DNA from: GCA-002731945 sp913047775
GTDB taxonomy: Bacteria > Pseudomonadota > Alphaproteobacteria > MED-G09
DNA: 5,850 nucleotides
Direction: 5' to 3'
NCBI GenBank assembly: GCA_913047775.1
Contig: CAJWUE010000083.1
Span: forward strand, 1-5,850
The notes under the pieces are model-generated. The model had not been told where the DNA came from and searched no databases. It worked only from the letters and a program-made list of their open reading frames with translations. Numbering within the stretch: position 1 is the first letter of the stretch; every line of letters begins with the position of its first letter. The translations under genes were made by a program, and so were the position numbers. Shown here in pieces: positions 1 to 5,339 of this stretch.

Positions 1-180
1 TGTTTGACCTAAACCTCTTTGATCATATGCTAACAATTGAAAATTATCTTTTAGATTATTATCAAAGGCGTTTGGTGATAATCTCAAGTCACCACCAGTA
101 CCAGATATAAAGAGAAGGTTTTTACCATCTCCTTTCATCTGATAGTAAAATTCAATACGTTCAGTTTTTATAAAGGGCAA
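1..180 (-). CDS. alpha/beta hydrolase, N-terminal 60 codons (runs off left edge)
   Basis: This is an open frame of exactly 60 codons with no stop, cut by the window edge. It shows the N-terminus of an alpha/beta-hydrolase fold protein: a first strand ERIEFYYQ (residues 7-14), then GDGKNLLFISGTGGD (17-31), where the SGTGG loop sits at the usual oxyanion-hole (HG) position, then the strand and turn AYDQRGLGQT (51-60), a hallmark of this fold. The nucleophile elbow and catalytic triad lie outside the window, so esterase, lactonase, C-C hydrolase or haloperoxidase-like activity cannot be separated. The proposed start is TTG at 180-178, because an in-frame TAA (the stop of the upstream oxygenase) leaves only TCA before it. 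A weak AGAG lies 9 nt upstream. The only early ATG (138-136) would remove the first beta strand and has no ribosome site. The 3-nt gap to the oxygenase implies translational coupling. The family is fairly sure, the exact start less so. Confidence 0.8.
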   Translation of the reverse strand, partial: MPFIKTERIEFYYQMKGDGKNLLFISGTGGDLRLSPNAFDNNLKDNFQLLAYDQRGLGQT

Positions 181-183
181 TGA

Positions 184-1410
184 TTATTTCTCTACAAATG
201 GTGATAAAATATCTTCTGCAACCATTTCATTATTAATATTTTCACGACCAACCCAATCATCTACCGTTTGGTGATAATAATAGATTCTTCTCTCTTGATA
301 GTTTAATGGCATTTTATTAAAAACCCCTGAATCATGAGATCTCTGCATAGGTTCAAGGTTTTTAAAATCCTCTTCCATTATGGACTGAAATGAAGCTTCC
401 TGATCAATCCAATATTGGGGTTTTTCTTTTTCTTCCCACTTTGGACCTAATTGTATGTACTCAATCTCTGTTTCGCGCAAACTTTTTGGCCAGAATAAAA
501 TAGCTACATAACCAGATGTATCTGTTGGAGTAATAAAATTAGGAAAAATTGCATAGGCAACATTTGTTTCAGCATGAATTCTATCGCAAGTTTCGATATA
601 AGGTACAAAATCCTGGCCTTCGGCACCCAACATTCCCCCATCTAGATTAATCCTTTTAGGGGTCACCATTCTAGAATGACCATTTTTTAATAAACCTGCA
701 GCCATTCCATTTCCATCCAACAAAATATTTACTGTATCTTTATGAATAGTGGGTGAATGATAAACCTCCATAAAAGCATCTAAACAAGTCTTCCAGTTTG
801 CCTTAACATCTGTACTATTTTTCCAAATTGTAACTAGTTCAGAGCTTTTAAAGCACTCCATCTCCGAAGCAACCGGGTCAAGAAAATCTCTTAAATGACC
901 AGGATCATCATCAGATAGAGAAATATAAACCCATCCATCCCACACATCACAATAAACTTCTTTTAGACCTTTGCACGAAAGGTCAAGATTGAGGAAATCT
1001 CGTTCATCTGGAACCCTTACGAGTGATCCATCAAGATCATATGACCAACTATGATACTGACATTTTAATAATTTTGTATTTCCTTCATTTTCTCTAACAA
1101 CCGGAGCTCCTCTATGAGAACATGTATTATAAAAAGCCTTAATACTTTGATCCTTTTGTCTAACAATTAATATATCTCTTTGTAATTTACTAAAGATTCT
1201 AAAATCACCTGGATTTGATAATTCATCTTCTCTAAAAACCATTATCCAAGATTTCAAAAAAATATTTTTAAATTCTAAGTCAAAAAATTCTTCGTCTGTA
1301 TATCTTCTTCCAGAAAGATCAGGTATTTGAGGAAAGCCATCTGGATATGAATTTCTTTTATATTCATATTCAATTTGTTTTCTAATTTCTTCAATCTTCT
1401 CAGGTTGCAC
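184..1410 (-). CDS. Rieske [2Fe-2S] aromatic-ring-hydroxylating-type oxygenase, alpha subunit
   Basis: A 408-residue cytoplasmic Rieske non-heme iron oxygenase alpha subunit of normal family length. The Rieske cluster motif is C97-S-H99 and C117-Q-Y-H120, with 17 residues between the pairs. The catalytic domain has NWKTCLDAFMEVYHSPTIH (205-223): H218 and H223 are the expected Fe(II) ligands, and E215 is the acidic residue that bridges to the Rieske centre of the neighbouring subunit. The third ligand is probably D348 in EEDFKNLEP. Such enzymes use O2 and electrons from a ferredoxin/reductase to hydroxylate or demethylate a substrate; no redox partner and no classical beta subunit is seen next to it. 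The start is GTG 1410-1408, supported by GGAG at 1422-1419 with 8-nt spacing. It lies between a sugar-type carrier gene and a hydrolase gene in one probable operon. Glu rather than Asp at 215 resembles the carnitine/choline/betaine-type branch, but Glu occurs in other branches too, so the substrate is unknown. Confidence 0.93.
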   Translation of the reverse strand: MQPEKIEEIRKQIEYEYKRNSYPDGFPQIPDLSGRRYTDEEFFDLEFKNIFLKSWIMVFREDELSNPGDFRIFSKLQRDILIVRQKDQSIKAFYNTCSHRGAPVVRENEGNTKLLKCQYHSWSYDLDGSLVRVPDERDFLNLDLSCKGLKEVYCDVWDGWVYISLSDDDPGHLRDFLDPVASEMECFKSSELVTIWKNSTDVKANWKTCLDAFMEVYHSPTIHKDTVNILLDGNGMAAGLLKNGHSRMVTPKRINLDGGMLGAEGQDFVPYIETCDRIHAETNVAYAIFPNFITPTDTSGYVAILFWPKSLRETEIEYIQLGPKWEEKEKPQYWIDQEASFQSIMEEDFKNLEPMQRSHDSGVFNKMPLNYQERRIYYYHQTVDDWVGRENINNEMVAEDILSPFVEK

Positions 1411-1418
1411 GTCTATAG

Positions 1419-1422
1419 CTCC
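1419..1422 (-). promoter_or_regulatory. ribosome binding site of the Rieske oxygenase gene
   Basis: The minus strand reads GGAG here, 8 nt upstream of the GTG at 1410-1408. It supports the non-ATG start, and no better-placed ATG exists nearby. Confidence 0.7.
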
Positions 1423-1450
1423 ACTTTATTGAATATCCAAAAAATTATAA

Positions 1451-1467
1451 ATTCTTTTTCAAAGAAT
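1451..1467 (-). terminator. weak hairpin in the carrier-oxygenase gap (attenuator or mRNA processing site?)
   Basis: A perfect 7-bp inverted repeat, ATTCTTT/AAAGAAT with a 3-nt loop, lies 7 nt after the stop codon of the GPH-type carrier. In the minus-strand transcript it is followed after 6 nt by six U (1444-1439). The geometry is terminator-like, but each arm has one G-C pair, so it would be weak. It sits in the longest gap of the operon (64 nt) and could partly reduce read-through or protect the upstream mRNA 3' end. A chance repeat in AT-rich DNA is quite possible. Confidence 0.3.
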
Positions 1468-1474
1468 AGTTATT

Positions 1475-2902
1475 TTATTCAGAAGTATCAAGGTACTTGA
1501 GAGTCTTGAGGTTTTCTTGATGTTTTTCTTTACTCATACTCACTTTGGACAAGATCAATATAGCCAAAGCCCATAAAGAAATTGAAGCGCATACGAAACA
1601 TAAACCTATCGTAAACAAAGTATCGTAAGGTACTTGTCCTGGGATAGCATCCTTGGGCCATTGAGCATAAGTCAAGATTAATCCAGCTATAAAAGCGCCT
1701 GAACCACTCATGCATTTTGCTGCAAAGGACCTTGCGGCAAATAAGGTTCCCTCCATTCTCCTCCCGGTCGCTTTCTCGACTTCCTCCACAGTATCAAAAA
1801 CCATTGAAGCAAGAGTAGTACCCGCAATGATTGCGCAAGCAACTGCAAACCAATGAAATATTAGTACAAAAGCCAAAACTGAGGGATTACCATTTTCAGG
1901 CAAAAAATCCAATAAACGAAGAATAATTACTGTATTTTCGGCAAGAATAGATCCAATAGATAGATAGATAACGCTTTCTCTCTTACCAATTTTTTCAGCA
2001 AGTAGTGGGGACATTTTTAATCCTACTAAAGGGGTTAGAAAGAGAGTAAGACCAATGGTTAAAATGTTTAAAGGAGTAAATTCCCAAAAAAAGCTGTACA
2101 GAAATAGTGCAAAATTGGTTGCTATTCCTCCAGCAATTCCGGTTACAATCATAGCAATAAACAGAACGACATAATCACGACTTATCGTCATAGTTTCATA
2201 AAGTTCTGCAAAAGTTTCTTTCAAACTTAATTTTTTCTGTTGAGGAAAATACAAATTCGGGATTTCTTTATGTGTTCCTAAGGATGTGACCATAATTGAT
2301 ATAACCATTATGACACTACAAGCTAAACCATAGATGGCCCAAGTTTCGGGTATATACCTTGCGTCCTGAGAACCCGTCCACGAAGCATAAACGACAAATA
2401 TCCATAAAGAGTTCCATACCGATAATCCTCCCCACCAACCAAACCAATATCGGAATGACATCAGAGAACTTCTTTCAACATAATCTTTTGTGAGTTCAGG
2501 GCCAAGCGCAGCGCTAGGTATTTCGTAGAATGTTATTGCTGTTCGGATAAAAACACCCAAAGATAATAAATAGAAAAACAGTTCATTCTGAGAGAGATTA
2601 GATGGTGGATCCCAAAGTAAAAAAAAGGAAAGACCTACGGGAATAGCCGAAAAGTACATGAAAGGATGACGTCTTCCCCAACGAGATCGAGTTCGATCTG
2701 AAAAATAACCTATCAGAGGATCTGAGATCGCGTCAAAAATTAGCATAATAAATATTGCCAATCCTGCCAGATCAGGCGCTAATCCAAAAACTTGAACATA
2801 AACAAACAACAAAAAATAGGAAAAAGCATTGTCTTTAATCCCATAAGCCATCGAACCAAAGCCATAATAAAATTTAGTAATAAAAGACAGTTTTTCAGAC
2901 AA
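1475..2902 (-). CDS. MFS transporter of the glycoside-pentoside-hexuronide (GPH/MelB) type
   Basis: A 475-residue inner-membrane carrier with about 12 hydrophobic segments. The family signature is clear: DAISDPLIGYFSDRTRSRWG (57-76) followed by RRHP (77-80), the MelB-type cation-site and loop 2-3 motif. Then come YEIPSAALGPELTKDYVERS (126-145) and, in the C-terminal half, an acidic DTVEEVEKATGRRMEGTLFA stretch (370-389), both typical of GPH symporters. Known members couple solute uptake to Na+ or H+. Many marine homologues sit beside catabolic genes and have no assigned sugar, so the substrate is open. The start is TTG 2902-2900, because AAGGAG at 2915-2910 sits 7 nt upstream; a longer frame beginning at TTG 2920 would place that ribosome site inside the coding region. 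It follows the small-protein gene by 29 nt and precedes the oxygenase by 64 nt. Family is certain; substrate and direction are not. Confidence 0.92.
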   Translation of the reverse strand: MSEKLSFITKFYYGFGSMAYGIKDNAFSYFLLFVYVQVFGLAPDLAGLAIFIMLIFDAISDPLIGYFSDRTRSRWGRRHPFMYFSAIPVGLSFFLLWDPPSNLSQNELFFYLLSLGVFIRTAITFYEIPSAALGPELTKDYVERSSLMSFRYWFGWWGGLSVWNSLWIFVVYASWTGSQDARYIPETWAIYGLACSVIMVISIMVTSLGTHKEIPNLYFPQQKKLSLKETFAELYETMTISRDYVVLFIAMIVTGIAGGIATNFALFLYSFFWEFTPLNILTIGLTLFLTPLVGLKMSPLLAEKIGKRESVIYLSIGSILAENTVIILRLLDFLPENGNPSVLAFVLIFHWFAVACAIIAGTTLASMVFDTVEEVEKATGRRMEGTLFAARSFAAKCMSGSGAFIAGLILTYAQWPKDAIPGQVPYDTLFTIGLCFVCASISLWALAILILSKVSMSKEKHQENLKTLKYLDTSE

Positions 2903-2909
2903 ATCGGAT

Positions 2910-2915
2910 CTCCTT
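2910..2915 (-). promoter_or_regulatory. Shine-Dalgarno site deciding the start of the GPH-type carrier
   Basis: The minus strand reads AAGGAG, 7 nt before the TTG at 2902-2900. It is one of the two best ribosome sites in the window and fixes the carrier start 18 nt downstream of the longest-frame start at TTG 2920. The resulting N-terminus (MSEKLSF) is an ordinary one for the family. Confidence 0.8.
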
Positions 2916-2931
2916 AACAAGCCATTAAAGT

Positions 2932-3120
2932 TTATTCTTTACTGACCAATAAAGCCGATGACTTAATTTCATTTGCAATATCAATGGCTTCCTCAGGAGT
3001 AAAATCCATTGGTAACTCTATAGATTCTGACGATACAAAGATTCTAACCATACCTTGATCAGTAGGACCAATTTGGATATCGGCAATCAGATCACTTTTC
3101 TTATTAATGCCCTTTTTCAT
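2932..3120 (-). CDS. small conserved protein, DUF6324-like (function unknown)
   Basis: A 62-residue soluble protein with no signal peptide, membrane segment or cysteines. A basic N-terminus (MKKGINKKSD) is followed by DIQIGPTDQGMVRIFV (14-29), then SIELPMDFTPEEAIDIANEI (33-52), suggesting two or three short beta strands and a C-terminal helix. From memory, the IGPTDQGMVR core with a following PMDF-PEEA-IA-EI pattern matches small proteins annotated as DUF6324 in marine proteobacteria; this was not checked against a database. The start is ATG 3120-3118 with a modest AAGAG 6 nt upstream. It sits 28 nt after the SDR gene and 29 nt before the carrier start, so it is almost certainly co-transcribed. 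Its clean amino-acid pattern and tight placement argue that it is a real gene rather than a chance frame. No biochemical role can be read from it. Confidence 0.8.
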   Translation of the reverse strand: MKKGINKKSDLIADIQIGPTDQGMVRIFVSSESIELPMDFTPEEAIDIANEIKSSALLVSKE

Positions 3121-3148
3121 TTCAAACTCTTAATTTCGTTAACTTTAA

Positions 3149-3952
3149 TTAATTGTTTTCAAGAGCTGCTATAGCTTCAGCCACGGACGAGTCAATTTCA
3201 TGACTTCTGGGGTTTCTTCTTAATGTTAGACCTCCATTAACCTGAAGATTTTGACCGGAAAGAAAACATTCATCACTGGATAAAAAGACCGCTGCTGCGG
3301 CGATATCCTCTGAAGTTCCTATTCTACCTAAGGGATAACATTTTCTAAAGGCTTCTTCTAAACCAGGTGCTGCCATTGCTTCAGCTGTCATTGGAGTTGA
3401 GGTCAACCCAGGTGATATTGAATTCGCTCTAATATTTTTCTCTCCAAATTCATTGGCAATTGTCCTGACTACATGGTCTATACCAGCCTTGGTGCCCATA
3501 TAGGCAGCATGATTATCAAGCATGATCGTTGCTGTTGCTGAAGAAATTTGAATAATACTTCCTCCCTCACTCATAGCCGGAATACAAGCCTGAAAAAACT
3601 GGTAAGGTCCCTTAAATTGAAGATTCATAATTTTAACAAGATCTTCTTCTGTGTTTTCCAAAAAAGGTGAAAGATAACCCCAACCAGTTGCTTGCACACC
3701 TATGTTTAGCTTTCCATGACGTTCAACTACAGTTGATATCATATTATCTATGTCTTCTTTTTTTGTAATGTCACAAATGGCATAACTTCCGTTAATTTCA
3801 TCAGAGATTTCTTTCAATAAATCTTCGTTCCTTCCTGCTACAACTACTTCAGCACCTTCTTCCTTAAATCTTCTTGCCATTACTTGGCCCATATTATCTT
3901 TCCCAGCAGCCCCAAGTATGAGAGCTATCTTTCCTTCTAATGTTTCACTCAT
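3149..3952 (-). CDS. short-chain dehydrogenase/reductase (SDR family oxidoreductase)
   Basis: A 267-residue Rossmann-fold oxidoreductase, likely cytoplasmic, interconverting an alcohol and a ketone with NAD(P)(H). Catalytic residues are in place: N110, S138 (in QISSATA), Y151 and K155 (YMGTK). SPG (180-182) with STPM (185-188) and the C-terminal LSGQNLQVNGG are classical SDR features. Two cofactor motifs deviate. The glycine-rich loop is G14-AA-G17-KDNM-G22 instead of GxxxGxG, and the NNAG strand is Q87-A-T-G90. R41, just after strand 2 (VVVAGRN), suggests NADP(H) preference, by inference. A C-terminal tail of about 25 residues follows the VNGG motif. The start is ATG 3952-3950, with AAGGGG about 6 nt upstream. 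It lies 22 nt after the MFS carrier gene and 28 nt before the small-protein gene. Substrate unknown; an alcohol product of the Rieske enzyme in the same operon is a reasonable candidate. Confidence 0.93.
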   Translation of the reverse strand: MSETLEGKIALILGAAGKDNMGQVMARRFKEEGAEVVVAGRNEDLLKEISDEINGSYAICDITKKEDIDNMISTVVERHGKLNIGVQATGWGYLSPFLENTEEDLVKIMNLQFKGPYQFFQACIPAMSEGGSIIQISSATATIMLDNHAAYMGTKAGIDHVVRTIANEFGEKNIRANSISPGLTSTPMTAEAMAAPGLEEAFRKCYPLGRIGTSEDIAAAAVFLSSDECFLSGQNLQVNGGLTLRRNPRSHEIDSSVAEAIAALENN

Positions 3953-3974
3953 CTCTTTCCCCTTTATTTCTTAT

Positions 3975-5225
3975 CTAACTTACAGTTTTCAATCTTCTTT
4001 CCGGAAGATTCAAAAATATAACAACAAATCCTGCTATGATGCATAGAACCACATTTATAGAAAAAGCCAAAGTATAATTGCCATAGGTATCGTAAAGCCA
4101 TCCGGATAATGGTGCAGCTACTATCTGCATAGGAACCATGAAAGGTACAGCCAGACCTCTGGCTTTTCCAAAATTCACATTATCAAAGGCTATAGCAAAA
4201 GTTGAGTTCATTAAAGGCATTGTTCCTCCAAGCCCAAGACCCATTATCATTACAGCAAATAGTAGCGAATAAAGATTTTGTGAAAATATAAGAGAAGCAA
4301 TTCCAATACCATGACATAATAACGATATCCATAATGCTCTCCTGGGACCTAAATAATCCAACAATTTTCCAAAAACTATCTTACCTAAGGCAGCATGAAA
4401 AGCGGCAACGGAATAAATCCATGAAGCCTGAATAGGACTAAAACCTAAATCTTGAGAAAAAATTGGAATGTGACTATACACTCCTAAATTTGCAGTAATC
4501 TGCAATGAGAAAATAATTACCAAAAGCCAAAAAGAACGAACAGCAAGAATCTCAGAAAAGGTTTTTTCTTTAACTATTTGTGTTTCGTCTTGAACTCCTT
4601 TTACAGATTTTCCATCTGGTTGTTGGTTCACATCAGAAGGTTTATCGATAACAAATCTTAAAGATAATATTGAACACACTATCAATACGAACACACCAAA
4701 GATTAAATATGTATTTCTCCACCCTACTATAGAAATAAGAAAAACTACTATTGGAGGAAGAATGACTCCTGACATTGAAAGGCCTATAGATGCATAACCT
4801 AGAGCCGTTCCAATTTTTTCTTTAAACCAGTTGGAAATAAGCTTAGCGGTACTTAAATTACCGAATATTGTCATGCCTGAAGCAACTAGTATTCCATAAA
4901 TAAGAAGAAATTGAGTGAAATTCTTTACCGTAGACAACAAAATTAAACCTGACCCAAACAATATTGCGCCAATGGCCAAAATCCTACGAATAGGGAATCG
5001 ATCTAAGACTAAACCCATGAAGGGCGAAATAACACCAGCCGAACAAATTAAGATAGATATAGTGATCGAAACAAGAAAACGACTGGCCGAAAACTCTTCT
5101 TGAATAAACCCAAAAAAAACAGCATAAGCGTAAAATGCTAAGCCCGCAGAAAAGAAATCAATAAAGTTTGCGGCGATAATCATTCGCCATCCAAAAAACT
5201 TTTCCTTGTAAGATTCTCTATTCAT
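3975..5225 (-). CDS. MFS transporter of the oxalate/formate antiporter or monocarboxylate type
   Basis: A 416-residue inner-membrane carrier with about 12 hydrophobic segments in two halves, separated by a hydrophilic loop at about 194-223. The opening FFGWRMIIAANFIDFF (10-25) is typical of the oxalate/formate antiporter and monocarboxylate-transporter branch of the MFS. Motif A is present in both halves: GLVLDRFPIRR (71-81) and GKLLDYLGPRR (286-296). NWFKEKIGTALGYASIG (132-148) matches the WF-x-RG-x-A-x-G region of this branch. Members move small organic acids or hydrophobic carboxylates, so it may import the substrate or export a product of this cluster; direction is not evident. It is the first gene of the minus-strand operon, with ATG 5225-5223 and a weak AGG site upstream. 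It belongs to a different MFS family from the second carrier in the operon, which hints at separate substrates or an import/export pair. Confidence 0.92.
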   Translation of the reverse strand: MNRESYKEKFFGWRMIIAANFIDFFSAGLAFYAYAVFFGFIQEEFSASRFLVSITISILICSAGVISPFMGLVLDRFPIRRILAIGAILFGSGLILLSTVKNFTQFLLIYGILVASGMTIFGNLSTAKLISNWFKEKIGTALGYASIGLSMSGVILPPIVVFLISIVGWRNTYLIFGVFVLIVCSILSLRFVIDKPSDVNQQPDGKSVKGVQDETQIVKEKTFSEILAVRSFWLLVIIFSLQITANLGVYSHIPIFSQDLGFSPIQASWIYSVAAFHAALGKIVFGKLLDYLGPRRALWISLLCHGIGIASLIFSQNLYSLLFAVMIMGLGLGGTMPLMNSTFAIAFDNVNFGKARGLAVPFMVPMQIVAAPLSGWLYDTYGNYTLAFSINVVLCIIAGFVVIFLNLPERRLKTVS

Positions 5226-5283
5226 AAAGACCTAAGCAGGTTTGAAGATAAATAGATATAACTCTATAAGAAAGAACTTTTTT

Positions 5284-5302
5284 CTATTATTAAGTATAAT
5301 AG
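5284..5302. promoter_or_regulatory. candidate operator: 7-bp inverted repeat overlapping the -10 box
   Basis: CTATTAT (5284-5290) and ATAATAG (5296-5302) are perfect inverted arms around a 5-nt spacer, centred at 5293. The right arm covers most of the plus-strand -10 box, so a dimeric repressor bound here would block that promoter and could reach the divergent one. The arms contain only one G-C pair each, so chance occurrence is a serious alternative. Confidence 0.35.
5295..5300 (+). promoter_or_regulatory. -10 box of the NTF2-like gene promoter
   Basis: TATAAT matches the sigma-70 consensus exactly. Transcription would start near 5307, giving a leader of about 33 nt before the GTG. No good TTGACA-like -35 element is found at 16-18 nt upstream, which suggests either an activator-dependent promoter or a chance match in AT-rich DNA. 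Confidence 0.5.
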
Positions 5303-5327
5303 GAAATACTAAAAATTAATCTTTATT

Positions 5328-5333
5328 AAGGAG
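5328..5333 (+). promoter_or_regulatory. Shine-Dalgarno site of the NTF2-like gene
   Basis: AAGGAG lies 6 nt before the GTG at 5340-5342. It decides the start of this gene, since the first in-frame ATG (5451-5453) has no comparable site and would delete conserved sequence. Confidence 0.85.
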
Positions 5334-5339
5334 AAGAAA

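Larger units (their letters stand above)
5226..5339. promoter_or_regulatory. divergent intergenic region carrying promoters for both transcription units
   Basis: This 114-nt, very AT-rich gap separates the minus-strand operon from the plus-strand NTF2-like gene, so it should hold both promoters. The plus-strand promoter is identifiable. For the minus-strand operon only weak AT-rich -10 candidates are seen: TATACT at 5298-5293 and TATAGA around 5267-5262, neither with a convincing -35. No regulator gene lies in the window. Confidence 0.6.

Noticed and set aside
136..138. ATG as start of the partial hydrolase
   Set aside because: It would remove the first beta strand (ERIEFYYQ) and has no Shine-Dalgarno sequence; TTG 180 is preferred.
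1530..1715. 61-codon open frame on the minus strand
   Set aside because: It lies wholly inside the GPH-type carrier gene in another frame, has no domain pattern, and the carrier frame is clearly the real one.
4915..5103. 62-codon plus-strand open frame
   Set aside because: It is antisense to the first MFS carrier; the translation has no recognisable pattern and there is no convincing ribosome site.
5271..5290. A-rich and T-rich stretch as a hairpin or terminator in the divergent region
   Set aside because: Pairing of AAAG with CTTT leaves only a 2-nt loop and a 4-bp stem; longer versions need gaps. It is better seen as AT-rich promoter DNA.
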